42,388 bases of DNA from the NCBI GenBank assembly GCA_938035945.1, contig CALHOU010000095.1:1-42388 (forward strand), given 5' to 3'. Every line of letters starts with the position of its first letter. Within the stretch, counting starts at the first letter, position 1. The DNA comes from an uncultured Granulosicoccaceae bacterium. Its GTDB lineage: Bacteria > Pseudomonadota > Gammaproteobacteria > Granulosicoccales > Granulosicoccaceae. The translations under genes were made by a program, and so were the position numbers. Positions 16,856-25,343 of this stretch are shown here, one piece after another. The notes under the pieces were generated by a model. It searched no databases and was not told where the DNA came from. It saw nothing but the letters and a program-made list of their open reading frames with translations.

Positions 16856-18589
16856 TTACTGAGCCCATTGTTTGATGAGCTCATCATAGGCAATGGTTTC
16901 GCCTTGTGGCTTCTCATTATCCAGCTTCGCTTTTGCACCGCCTTTACCCAGCCATTCAGAAGGATCTTTTGGCTCATTCAAGCGAGGACCACAACCGCCG
17001 TATACCTGTGCAGCTTCATCTGCCGCCTGCATGCGTGACATGACCAAGTCCATCTCTTCAGCCAATCTGTCCATGGCTTGTTGAGGTGTAAAAGCACCTG
17101 AGTTTACGTCACCAATTTGTTGCCACCAAATCTGCGCAAGCTTTGGATAGTCGGGAACGTTAATACCCGTTGGTGACCAACGCACACGATCAGGCGAGCG
17201 ATAGAATTCAACCAAGCCACCGAGCTTTGGTGCACGTTCTGTAAATGACTCATGGCGAACAGAGGAGTCACGTATAAAGGTTAAACCCACTTGGCTTTTC
17301 TTCACGTCAACGGTTTTAGATACGGCAAACTGTGCATATAACCATGCTGCTTTCGCACGATCGAGCGGGGTGGATTTAAGAATGGTCCAAGAACCTACGT
17401 CTTGATAACCTACCTTCTGCCCTTCTTCCCAATAAGGACCGTGTGGTGATGGTGCCATTCTCCACAACGGGTTACCTTCATCATCAACGGTGTTATTACC
17501 AGCTGACTTTGGTGCAACCATATCAGCGGTAAACGCTGTGTACCAAAAGATTTGCTGAGCAACATTACCCTGACTTAGCGCTGGCAAGGATTGATAGAAG
17601 TCATAGCTTGCAGCCCCTGGAGGTGCGTATGCTCGTAGCCATTCATCCCACTTACGAATGGCATAAACAGCCGCCGGGCCATTTGTACCACCGCCGCGAG
17701 AAACAGAAGCACCCACAGGATTACAAGAGCCCTCTTCCATTCGGATACCCCATTCATCGATAGGAATACCGTTTGGTTCGCCTGGACTACCCGCTCCTGC
17801 CATAGACAACCATGCATCGGTCATGCGCCAACCTAGATCCGGTGCGCGCTTACCGTAATCCATGTGTCCAAAGATCGCGACACCATCCACTTCTTTAACG
17901 TCGTTTGAGAAAAATTCGGCGATATCTTCATAAGCAGACCAGTTAACGGGCACACCTAAATCGTAGCCATACTTCTCTTTGAACGCAGCCTGTAAGTCTT
18001 CACGATCAAACCAGTCTTTACGGAACCAGTACAGGTTTGCAAACTGCTGATCTGGTAATTGATATAAGTCTCCATCCGGGCCAGTCGTGAACTGCGTGCC
18101 CATGAAGTCATCAAGATCAAGTGTTGGCAAGGTTACGTCTTTACCATCACCAGCCATAAAATCGGTTAGGTTAACCGCTAGCTGCAAACGTGAATGCGTG
18201 CCAATCAAATCCGAATCGTTAACATAGGCGTCATATAAATTTCGCCCAGTTTGCATTTGCGTTTGAACCGCCTGAACTACCTCACCCTCACCTAGTATCT
18301 GATGATTAACCTTGATGCCGGTTATCTCTTCAAACGCTTTGGTCAGTACTTTAGATTCATAGGTATGAGTCGGGATACCTTCCGACAATACATTGACCTC
18401 CATCCCTTTAAACGGAGCTGCGGCGTTAACAAACCATTCCATTTCAGTCATCTGCTCTTCTTTGCTAAGAACGGATGGTTGAAACTCGTCGTTAACCCAC
18501 TTCTCGGCGGCTGCCATATCTGCTACAGCTTGACCTGCTGTTAGCGTGAATGCAGCAGCCACAAAGGATGCTACGAATTGTTGTTTCAT
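16856..18589 (-). CDS. glpV: ABC transporter solute-binding protein, GlpV-like
   Basis: This 577-residue periplasmic protein has a signal peptide (FVASFVAAAFTLTAGQAVA, cut before DMAAAEKW). It is long for a family 1 extracellular solute-binding protein, but this length is usual for the GlpV type. Trp-rich blocks such as WRMAPSPHGPYWEEGQ and the C-terminal YGGCGPRLNEP fit that subfamily. A strong AGGAGGG site precedes the ATG. It follows the small GlpU-like gene by 96 bases, as the last gene of a six-gene importer operon whose order matches rhizobial glpSTPQUV. Glycerol or a related polyol is the expected ligand by family, but no glpK or glpD is nearby to confirm it. Confidence 0.88.
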   Translation of the reverse strand: MKQQFVASFVAAAFTLTAGQAVADMAAAEKWVNDEFQPSVLSKEEQMTEMEWFVNAAAPFKGMEVNVLSEGIPTHTYESKVLTKAFEEITGIKVNHQILGEGEVVQAVQTQMQTGRNLYDAYVNDSDLIGTHSRLQLAVNLTDFMAGDGKDVTLPTLDLDDFMGTQFTTGPDGDLYQLPDQQFANLYWFRKDWFDREDLQAAFKEKYGYDLGVPVNWSAYEDIAEFFSNDVKEVDGVAIFGHMDYGKRAPDLGWRMTDAWLSMAGAGSPGEPNGIPIDEWGIRMEEGSCNPVGASVSRGGGTNGPAAVYAIRKWDEWLRAYAPPGAASYDFYQSLPALSQGNVAQQIFWYTAFTADMVAPKSAGNNTVDDEGNPLWRMAPSPHGPYWEEGQKVGYQDVGSWTILKSTPLDRAKAAWLYAQFAVSKTVDVKKSQVGLTFIRDSSVRHESFTERAPKLGGLVEFYRSPDRVRWSPTGINVPDYPKLAQIWWQQIGDVNSGAFTPQQAMDRLAEEMDLVMSRMQAADEAAQVYGGCGPRLNEPKDPSEWLGKGGAKAKLDNEKPQGETIAYDELIKQWAQ

Positions 18590-18685
18590 TTTTTACCCTC
18601 CTGTTGAAAGAATTGCTTGGGATATACAATAAATAAAACATCAACAAACGCTGCAGCCAAGCACTACAGAATTTGCCTCCTACAA

Positions 18686-18970
18686 CTACACCCAACGAAA
18701 AACAGCGAGTGCAAAAAAACCAGCTACGATAGAACACCACCATAGCGGCATATTCGTTAAGCCCAACCAAGCAACGTGTAAATAGGCACTGCCTAACAAA
18801 GAAATAAACAGTCGATCGCCGCGGGTTGTATCCAGTTTAAGAATGCCTTTTCTAGGGCTGCCACCAGGACGGGCCAGCTCCCAAACAAACATGGTTATCA
18901 AGCACACCGCAATGAATCCGAAAAACACACCGGTCTGCCAAGTCCACGCCATCCAAGCCAGCGGTTTCAT
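18686..18970 (-). CDS. glpU: Small membrane protein, DUF2160/GlpU-like
   Basis: This 94-residue protein starts MKPLAWMAWTWQTG and has two to three membrane segments, with a central WELARPGG and TTRGDRLFISLLGSAYLHVAWLG block typical of the DUF2160 family. That family is found almost only inside GlpSTPQUV-type importers. I chose the ATG at 18970 because it has a GAGG site upstream and lies 16 bases after the GlpQ stop; a longer frame to 19060 would overlap glpQ. It sits between the permease and the binding protein. Its job is not established, and an accessory or assembly role is inferred from synteny. Confidence 0.9.
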   Translation of the reverse strand: MKPLAWMAWTWQTGVFFGFIAVCLITMFVWELARPGGSPRKGILKLDTTRGDRLFISLLGSAYLHVAWLGLTNMPLWWCSIVAGFFALAVFRWV

Positions 18971-18986
18971 GATATTAACCTCGCCA

Positions 18987-19787
18987 TTACACCCGTCCCA
19001 AGGCAAAGCCTTTGGCGATGTACTTTCGAACAAACCAGATAACAATGGCACCGGGCACAATGGTTAGTGCACCAGCTGCCGCCAGTAATCCAAGTTCGTA
19101 GCCCGATGTAGACGCCGTTTTTGTCATGATCGCCACTATCGGCTTTGCCGACACAGACGTTAAATTCTTTGCCAATAGCATTTCGACCCAACTGAACATA
19201 AAGCAGAAAAAAGCCGTAACACCAATCCCGGCGGCAATCAGCGGCATGAATATTTTTACGAAAAAATGCGGGAACGAGTAACCGTCTATGTACGCCGTCT
19301 CATCAACCTCTCTAGGCACACCAGACATGAATCCTTCGAGTATCCAAACCGCCAACGGCACATTGAACAAACAGTGCGCTAACGCCACCGCCAAAGGCGT
19401 GTCAAACAAACTCATTGCCGAATACAGTTCAACAAACGGTAAAACGAAAACTGCAGGCGGCGCCATACGGTTCGACAACAACCAGAAAAACAAATGCTTG
19501 TCGCCCATAAAGCGATAACGGGAAAATGCGTAGGCAGCGGGTAACGCAAACGACACTGATATCACCGTATTAATTAACACATAAGTGATCGAATTGATGT
19601 AGCCGTTATACCAAGTTGGGTCGGTAAAGATGGTGATGTAGCTATCTAGGGTAAAGTTTTGTGGATACCAACTAAAACCACCCAATATTTCGTTGGTGGT
19701 TTTAAAGCTCATGTTCAGCAACCAATAGATTGGCAGCATCAAGAACAGGATGTACACAAACACGACGATGATTTTGGTGCGCTTCAT
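18987..19787 (-). CDS. glpQ: ABC permease, GlpQ-like
   Basis: This 266-residue inner-membrane permease belongs to the MalG/UgpE class with six membrane segments. The cytoplasmic coupling-helix EAA-type loop reads VDETAYIDGYSFPHFFVKIFMP. The N-terminal KIIVVFVYILFLMLPIYWLLNMSFKT is the standard first helix of this class. Its ATG overlaps the GlpP stop (ATGA), so the two permeases are probably translationally coupled and form the heterodimeric channel of the importer. Confidence 0.93.
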   Translation of the reverse strand: MKRTKIIVVFVYILFLMLPIYWLLNMSFKTTNEILGGFSWYPQNFTLDSYITIFTDPTWYNGYINSITYVLINTVISVSFALPAAYAFSRYRFMGDKHLFFWLLSNRMAPPAVFVLPFVELYSAMSLFDTPLAVALAHCLFNVPLAVWILEGFMSGVPREVDETAYIDGYSFPHFFVKIFMPLIAAGIGVTAFFCFMFSWVEMLLAKNLTSVSAKPIVAIMTKTASTSGYELGLLAAAGALTIVPGAIVIWFVRKYIAKGFALGRV

Positions 19788-20653
19788 GTTTCATCTTCCC
19801 CGCGCATCATTAATGTGTAGAAAACCCAACAAACGAGTAAGGTCATCAAGAAATACAAAATACTCATGGCTGCAGCTATGCCTAAATTAAACTCGCCAAT
19901 GGCCGCTTTTACTAAATCGATAGACAGAAAAGTGGTGCTATTGCCGGGACCGCCGCCGGTTAATACAAACGGTTCGGTATAGATCATGAATGAATCCATA
20001 AAGCGCAGCAGTAAGGCAATAATGAGCACACGCTTCATTTTGGGCAATTGAATATAACGAAACACCGCAAAGCGACCCGCACCATCAATTTTCGCAGCTT
20101 GATAATACGCATCTGGAATCGACGACAAACCGGCATAGGCTAACAACACAACCAAGGATGTCCAGTGCCATACATCCATCAACACCACCGTAAACCACGC
20201 GGCAACCGGTTGTTGTGTGTAGTTGTAGTCAAAGCCGAGCCAGTTAAGCCCGTAGCCAAGTAAGCCAATATCGGGTAGAGCAAAGATGTTCCACATCGCA
20301 CCCACTACATTCCATGGGATAAGTAAGGGCAAGGCCATAAGCACCAAACAAACAGACACCCACGGACCCGTTCTGGGCATGGCCAGCGCCACAGCCACAC
20401 CCAGTGGAATCTCGATCGCTAATATGATCGCTGTAAACAAAAACTGCCGTCCAAGGGCGCTATGAAAACGAGAAGACGATAAAACCTCTTGATACCACTT
20501 TGTCCCCTCAAAAAAGAATACGCCTGGGCTAAACGTGTCTTGTATCGAGTAGTTTACGACCGTCATCAATGGAATGATCGCGTTCAAGGCCACAATAAAC
20601 AAAACCGGAAGAACTAAAAACCAGGCTCGTTGATTGACCGTTTTAGCTACCAT
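19784..20653 (-). CDS. glpP: ABC permease, GlpP-like
   Basis: This 289-residue permease of the MalF/UgpA class has about six membrane segments and an EAA-type loop (YYQAAKIDGAGRFAVFRYIQLP). FVLTGGGPGNST near the last periplasmic loop is characteristic of sugar and polyol ABC permeases. It is preceded by a strong AAGGAGG site located in the end of the ATPase gene, which it overlaps by seven bases. It pairs with the GlpQ-like permease immediately downstream. Confidence 0.93.
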   Translation of the reverse strand: MVAKTVNQRAWFLVLPVLFIVALNAIIPLMTVVNYSIQDTFSPGVFFFEGTKWYQEVLSSSRFHSALGRQFLFTAIILAIEIPLGVAVALAMPRTGPWVSVCLVLMALPLLIPWNVVGAMWNIFALPDIGLLGYGLNWLGFDYNYTQQPVAAWFTVVLMDVWHWTSLVVLLAYAGLSSIPDAYYQAAKIDGAGRFAVFRYIQLPKMKRVLIIALLLRFMDSFMIYTEPFVLTGGGPGNSTTFLSIDLVKAAIGEFNLGIAAAMSILYFLMTLLVCWVFYTLMMRGEDET

Positions 20654-21750
20654 GCGCTGGCCTCCTTCAACGCCTGACCCTCAATCCGGTGATCATTTGC
20701 ATACACGCCACTACGAATGGGGTCGCACACAACGGCAATGTTGTAACTCGGTACGGGCTCACCTTCAGCCAGCAGGACATTTATGGAATGCTGGCCAAGG
20801 TGCACCTTGGCGATGCGATGTCGCCCTACATCATCAACGCGCTCAATCGAGACAGGGACGCCATACTCTGTATTCTTGGCAAAGCGCACAAATTCTGGGC
20901 GCACACCAAGTTCAAGCTTGGCCTTGGCTGGCGGGTTGTAGTGAAATCCTAAAGGTATGCGATGTCCATCAACTATGGCTGCAGCACCATCAATTGCACA
21001 CGGCAAAATGTTCATTCCTGGCGAGCCAATAAAGTAACCCACGAACGTGTGGCTTGGCCGCTCAAATAACTCCTCAGGCGTGCCTATCTGTACGACTTCG
21101 CCTTCGAACATCACAACCACTTTGTCAGCAAACGTCAGTGCTTCGGTTTGATCGTGCGTTACGTAGATCATGGTGTGTTTAAAACGTTGATGCAGCTCCT
21201 TTAGTTTTGTGCGCAGTTGCCACTTCATTTGCGGATCAATAACGGTTAACGGTTCATCAAACAAAATTGCGTTAACGTCATAGCGAACTAAACCACGGCC
21301 TAAAGAAATTTTCTGTTTCTCGTCTGCCGTTAGTCCTTGTGCGCGACGATCGGCCTTGGCCGATAACTCAAGCGTTTCAAGCATATCGGCAACGCGCCTT
21401 TCCACTTCTTGCGCTTCGACGCCACGGTTATGCAATGGAAATGCAAGATTTTGCGCAACCGTCATAGTGTCGTAGATAACAGGGAACTGAAACACCTGCG
21501 CGATATTGCGCTCTTCCGGCGTGCGCTGTGTAACATCCACATCATCAAATTCAATACGGCCTTTCGATGGCTGTAGCAATCCAGAGATAATGTTTAATAG
21601 CGTTGTTTTTCCACAACCCGATGGACCTAGCAATGCATACGCACCACCATCATCCCAATCATAATCCATGCTCTTGAGCGCATAGTCTTCATCCGAACCT
21701 GGGTTTGGGTAATAAGAATGAGCCAGTTGATTGAGTTTTATCTTAGCCAA
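20647..21750 (-). CDS. glpT: ABC ATPase GlpT-like, degenerate signature motif
   Basis: This 367-residue ATPase has a MalK-type nucleotide-binding domain and a C-terminal TOBE-like regulatory region. Walker A (GPSGCGKT, 42-49), Q-loop (Gln88), Walker B (FDEP, Asp165-Glu166) and the H-loop His199 (VTHDQ) are all intact. The ABC signature, normally LSGGQ, reads LTADEK (140-145). The start codon is TTG, only six bases after the GlpS stop; I see no better one. It is the second ATPase of the importer and is expected to pair with GlpS, whose signature is normal. Confidence 0.93.
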   Translation of the reverse strand: MAKIKLNQLAHSYYPNPGSDEDYALKSMDYDWDDGGAYALLGPSGCGKTTLLNIISGLLQPSKGRIEFDDVDVTQRTPEERNIAQVFQFPVIYDTMTVAQNLAFPLHNRGVEAQEVERRVADMLETLELSAKADRRAQGLTADEKQKISLGRGLVRYDVNAILFDEPLTVIDPQMKWQLRTKLKELHQRFKHTMIYVTHDQTEALTFADKVVVMFEGEVVQIGTPEELFERPSHTFVGYFIGSPGMNILPCAIDGAAAIVDGHRIPLGFHYNPPAKAKLELGVRPEFVRFAKNTEYGVPVSIERVDDVGRHRIAKVHLGQHSINVLLAEGEPVPSYNIAVVCDPIRSGVYANDHRIEGQALKEASAW

Positions 21751-21756
21751 TACGCT

Positions 21757-22842
21757 CTACCCCTGTGCGTACTGCTCTGGTGCATGCACCAAAGATTGCT
21801 GATGATCAAATAAATACAAGCTGGCTGGATCGACATACAAGGTAATCTGTTCGCCAGGATTAACCCGATGCACACCATGGGTTAACACAACCCAACGGTT
21901 TCCATTGGCATTAACATGAACGAAGGTTTCCGAACCGGTAATTTCACTTGTTCCAACCTCTGCTTGCACAGCCACGCTGTGTTTTTCTGACGGCGCTAAG
22001 GATAAATGATGTGGTCGAACAGCTGCCGTGTAATCACCATCATTGAGTGCATTAATTTTTTGCGGTATGTTTGCGACATTGGCATTACCAAAACGCAGCT
22101 CTCCACCTTGCTTGGTCAATGCAACAGTATTAAATGGTGGGTCAGAAAAGGTTTGCGCCGTGGTTAAGCTCTGCGGATTGTTGTACACATCGATTGTCTT
22201 GCCAAACTGCGTCACCTTGCCCTGGTGCAACGTGGCACTTTGGCCACCGAGCAAAAGCGCCTCGTGCGGTTCGGTTGTGGCGTATAAAAGAATCGCTCCG
22301 GTTTGTGCGAATATTTTCGGCAATTCCACGCGCAGTTCTTCGCGCAATTTGTAATCCAAGTTAGCTAAGGGTTCATCCAATAGAACCAAGTCGGCTTGCT
22401 TTACCAGTGCACGAGCAATCGCCGTACGTTGTTGTTGGCCACCTGATAGCTGCAATGGCATCCTGTCCAAATACTCAGTCAGTCGCAGTAAATCTGCCGC
22501 TTCGCGAACGCGTTTGTCGAGCTTGGCCGTATCCACGCCCGCCAAACGCATCGGCGATGCGATGTTATCGTAGACACTAAAGCCAGGATAGTTTATGAAC
22601 TGTTGGTAGACCATCGCCACATTGCGATGCCGCACCTGCATACCCAGTACGCTTTTGCCGTCGACTTGAATGTCGCCAGAGCTGGGTCGATCAAGACCTG
22701 CCATCAGTCTCATTAGCGATGTCTTGCCGGCGAGCGTGGGGCCAAGTAATACGTTGAGCGATCCGCGCTCAAACTTTAATGAAACATTGTCTATATGAAG
22801 CTCATTACCGACACGCTTGCTGACATTGATCATTTCAAGCAT
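21757..22842 (-). CDS. glpS: ABC ATPase GlpS-like, H-loop histidine missing
   Basis: This 361-residue ATPase opens the importer operon. It has Walker A GPTLAGKT (34-41), a Q-loop (YQQ, 79-81), a canonical LSGGQQQR signature (132-139) and Walker B LLDEP (Asp156, Glu157). The switch position that is His in active ABC ATPases is Thr190 (YATTEPHEAL). The GPTLAGKTSLMRLMAGLDRP block is highly characteristic of GlpS. A TOBE-like C-terminal region follows. No glpD, glpK or glpR lies alongside, so substrate use cannot be checked from context. Confidence 0.93.
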   Translation of the reverse strand: MLEMINVSKRVGNELHIDNVSLKFERGSLNVLLGPTLAGKTSLMRLMAGLDRPSSGDIQVDGKSVLGMQVRHRNVAMVYQQFINYPGFSVYDNIASPMRLAGVDTAKLDKRVREAADLLRLTEYLDRMPLQLSGGQQQRTAIARALVKQADLVLLDEPLANLDYKLREELRVELPKIFAQTGAILLYATTEPHEALLLGGQSATLHQGKVTQFGKTIDVYNNPQSLTTAQTFSDPPFNTVALTKQGGELRFGNANVANIPQKINALNDGDYTAAVRPHHLSLAPSEKHSVAVQAEVGTSEITGSETFVHVNANGNRWVVLTHGVHRVNPGEQITLYVDPASLYLFDHQQSLVHAPEQYAQG

Positions 22843-23011
22843 GGCGACACAGTACCTTGATAAGCACAGCCGTAAAAAAAGCGGTCGGCAAAATGTTCAA
22901 TTAGAAACTCTATCTTTTTTGCTGTTGCAATGACACTAATTAGCTGCAAATTCAAAGTCAATGCGGCAGATAGGTTGATGATTAATTCTTTTGCTTAAAC
23001 AAATTGGATGT

Positions 23012-23045
23012 GAGACAAAATTTCCGGCCTGCGATAATTTGTCTC
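23012..23045. promoter_or_regulatory. Inverted repeat, possible operator
   Basis: GAGACAAA (23012-23019) and TTTGTCTC (23038-23045) form an 8-bp perfect inverted repeat with an 18-base spacer. It lies in the divergent region, about 170 bases from the importer and 205 bases from the SBP56 gene. It could bind a dimeric regulator; no regulator gene is adjacent. Confidence 0.3.
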
Positions 23046-23241
23046 GGACACCTTGTTATTTCATTGACCGACAGCTCGAAAAACTACCCATTCTTACTAT
23101 TCGCCGTCGCTTCATCGACAACTCGATCTATGCTCGAGATGCTGTTGCTTTTACCAGCTTGTTATGCGATAACCAACCGCTGTCCCAGCGATTTGAACAT
23201 CAGGAAAACCAATATCACGAATTGTCAGTTATAAAAACATC

Positions 23242-23246
23242 AGGAG
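23242..23246 (+). promoter_or_regulatory. Ribosome-binding site fixing the SBP56 start
   Basis: AGGAG lies 5 bases before the ATG at 23252. The SBP56-like sequence begins immediately after, and the 87 codons upstream show no family similarity, so this site decides the start. Confidence 0.75.
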
Positions 23247-23251
23247 CAGTT

Positions 23252-24652
23252 ATGAACGTAAAACCGGATCCCACTTTTCACGCAACCGCACAACTTGCAA
23301 TGCAAGCGCCGATTGAGAACTTCGGATTCACCGTCATGCTCAGCCCTGATGGATCTGATTCAGACGGCATAGCAATAGTGGATCTCAATCCCACCTCCAC
23401 TTCTTATGGTCAGATAGTTCATCAAGTAATTGTGCCCACCAAAGGTGACGAATTTCATCACTTTGGCTGGAATGCCTGTTCCTCTTCTCTATCGCCCATG
23501 TCTGGGCATGCATTTCTTGAACGGCGGTACCTAATTGTTCCTGGCATACGTTCGTCACGGATTTTTATCATTGATGTTAAAGATCCACTCAATGCTAAAA
23601 TTCATAAAACCATTGAACCTGAGGAGATTTTCTCCAAAACAGGTTACTCCAGACCACACACGATTCATTGCGGCCCTGAAGGCATCTACGTATCTACACT
23701 TGGCGGTGGCGGCGAAGATGGAACGGATGGTCCGCCTGGGATCTTCATCATGGATTGCGAGACGTTCGACATCATTGGTCGATACGAGATGGACCGTGGT
23801 GAACAAGAAAAGCACTACGATTTTTGGTGGAACTTACCGCAAGATTATATGGTGAGTTCCGAATGGGGATTGCCGCCACAATTTGAAAATGGCGTGGTAG
23901 CCGAGGACTTATTAAGCAATCAATACGGCCACAAAATTCATTTCTGGGATTTACGCAAACGCAAAAATATACAAACCATAGATTTAGGCGAAAATCATCA
24001 AATGGCCTTAGAGATTCGGCCCGCCCACGACCCGAAAAAATCCTACGGATTTTGTGGCGTTGTCGTAGATACTACAAATCTGCAAGGTGCTATTTTTACT
24101 TGGTGGCGTGATGATGATGGAAACTGGCAAGCCAAGAAAACCATCACTATTGATCCGCATCCAGCAGAGCCTGACGATTTACCTGAACTACTAAAGGGTT
24201 TTTCAGCCGTTCCACCGTTAGTCACCGACATTGATTTAAGTCTGGATGATAAATACCTTTATGTTGCATGCTGGGGTATAGGGGAAATGCACCAGTATGA
24301 TGTTAGCGATCCGATGAATCCTGTGTTGGCAGGGAAAGTAGAAATTGGCGGCATTGTCAAAGACACCAAGCACCCAAACGGTAAAGACTTCGCATACGGG
24401 CCGCAAATGGTAGAGATTAGTCGTGACGGCAAACGGGTCTACTGGACGAACTCCCTGTATTCATCATGGGATGATCAGTTTTACCCAGATGACGAAGGCG
24501 GGCAGATGGTCATGGCACGCGTGGGCGATGATGGCAGCTTTGCACTGGATAAAGAGTTCTACATTGACTTTCCAAAAGGCTACAGAAGCCATCAAATCAG
24601 ACTCGAAGGTGGTGATTGCTCAACCGATAGTTTTTGTTACCCGAACGTTTAA
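23252..24652 (+). CDS. mtoX: Methanethiol oxidase / selenium-binding protein SBP56 family
   Basis: This 466-residue protein belongs to the SBP56 family, whose characterised members (human SELENBP1, bacterial MtoX) are copper-dependent methanethiol oxidases producing formaldehyde, H2S and H2O2. Recognisable blocks are FHHFGWNACSS, SRPHTIHCGP, HYDFWWN, NHQMALEIRPAHDP, YGPQMVEISRDGKRVYWTNSLYSSWDDQFYP and the C-terminal RSHQIRLEGGDCSTDSF. The conserved His and Cys residues implicated in metal and thiol chemistry are therefore in place. No signal peptide is evident, whereas Hyphomicrobium MtoX is described as periplasmic. It is followed directly by a membrane protein gene. Confidence 0.94.
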   Translation: MNVKPDPTFHATAQLAMQAPIENFGFTVMLSPDGSDSDGIAIVDLNPTSTSYGQIVHQVIVPTKGDEFHHFGWNACSSSLSPMSGHAFLERRYLIVPGIRSSRIFIIDVKDPLNAKIHKTIEPEEIFSKTGYSRPHTIHCGPEGIYVSTLGGGGEDGTDGPPGIFIMDCETFDIIGRYEMDRGEQEKHYDFWWNLPQDYMVSSEWGLPPQFENGVVAEDLLSNQYGHKIHFWDLRKRKNIQTIDLGENHQMALEIRPAHDPKKSYGFCGVVVDTTNLQGAIFTWWRDDDGNWQAKKTITIDPHPAEPDDLPELLKGFSAVPPLVTDIDLSLDDKYLYVACWGIGEMHQYDVSDPMNPVLAGKVEIGGIVKDTKHPNGKDFAYGPQMVEISRDGKRVYWTNSLYSSWDDQFYPDDEGGQMVMARVGDDGSFALDKEFYIDFPKGYRSHQIRLEGGDCSTDSFCYPNV

Positions 24653-25315
24653 ATGGTAACGGAAATGAGCTCAATGACAGCCCTTTGGTGGGCTGTTATT
24701 GCGTCTGGTGTTTATCACGGATTAAACCCTGGCATGGGCTGGCCATTGGCTGTGTCGGCGGGCTTGATGGAACAACGAGCTCGCGCACTACCTAGGGCGC
24801 TTGCGATGTTGGCCGCGGGTCACCTGATCGCCATGCTTGTTATTTTGTTGCCGTTTTCAATGATGGCAACGCTGTTTATTTGGGATCGTGAAATACGCTT
24901 GGGCGCTGCAGCGCTGGTGGTCGCGATGGGTTGTTACTTGTTGATCAATCGACGACACCCAAAATTTCTGGCCCGTGTACACCCAGCGCGATTAGCGCTT
25001 TGGTCTTTTCTAGCCGCAACCGCGCATGGCGCAGGTTTAATGTTACTGCCCGTGTATCTGGAATTGTGTTCACCCGAAACACTGGACAATGGTCACTTGG
25101 CCGCAGATGTTTTAATGACCGGTACACTATCCGCTGCGATCAAAGTGGCAGCGGTACACACGTTGTCTATGACGCTTGCAGGTGGTGTACTCGCAGCATT
25201 TATTTATGGGTATTTTGGTCTTAAATACCTATCAAAAACCTGGTTTAACTTGGATATTGTGTGGGCCACGAGTTTAATTGTCGTTGGCGCGTTCGCGATA
25301 CGCTTAGCCTACTGA
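24653..25315 (+). CDS. Multi-pass membrane protein paired with SBP56 gene
   Basis: I do not recognise this 220-residue protein with confidence. It has about six hydrophobic segments and three histidine-containing membrane motifs: VYHGLNPGMGWPL near the N-terminus, AATAHGAGLMLLP in the middle and AAVHTLSMTLAGG near the C-terminus. This layout recalls small efflux families such as NicO or LysE, but the resemblance is weak. The ATG follows the SBP56 stop with no gap, so the two are almost certainly co-translated; an in-frame ATG at 24665 is an alternative. Context suggests it moves a substrate, product or metal of the methanethiol oxidase, which is inference only. Confidence 0.85.
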   Translation: MVTEMSSMTALWWAVIASGVYHGLNPGMGWPLAVSAGLMEQRARALPRALAMLAAGHLIAMLVILLPFSMMATLFIWDREIRLGAAALVVAMGCYLLINRRHPKFLARVHPARLALWSFLAATAHGAGLMLLPVYLELCSPETLDNGHLAADVLMTGTLSAAIKVAAVHTLSMTLAGGVLAAFIYGYFGLKYLSKTWFNLDIVWATSLIVVGAFAIRLAY

Positions 25316-25343
25316 CGCTGCGTTGCTGCAGCGTCTGCATTTT
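25314..25343 (+). terminator. Intrinsic terminator after the SBP56 pair
   Basis: GACGCTGC (25314-25321) and GCAGCGTC (25328-25335) form an 8-bp perfect stem with a six-base loop, followed closely by a short T-run (25340-25343). The stem begins inside the last gene's stop codon region. Confidence 0.7.

Larger units (their letters stand above)
22843..23251. other. Divergent intergenic region, importer / methanethiol oxidase
   Basis: These 409 bases lie between the first importer gene (minus) and the SBP56 gene (plus) and should contain both promoters. A plus-strand frame from 22991 runs into the SBP56 gene but resembles no protein. The stretch is AT-rich near 22900-23010. One inverted repeat at 23012-23045 is the only structure I can point to. 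No riboswitch was recognised. Confidence 0.55.

Noticed and set aside
20647..21750. Degenerate signature motif in the second ATPase read as a sign of a pseudogene.
   Set aside because: All other motifs are intact, the frame is open, and the first ATPase carries the complementary change, so a specialised pair explains it better.
22991..23251. N-terminal extension of the SBP56 gene by 87 codons.
   Set aside because: The family starts at the ATG at 23252, which has an AGGAG site; the upstream part has no similarity and reads like intergenic sequence.
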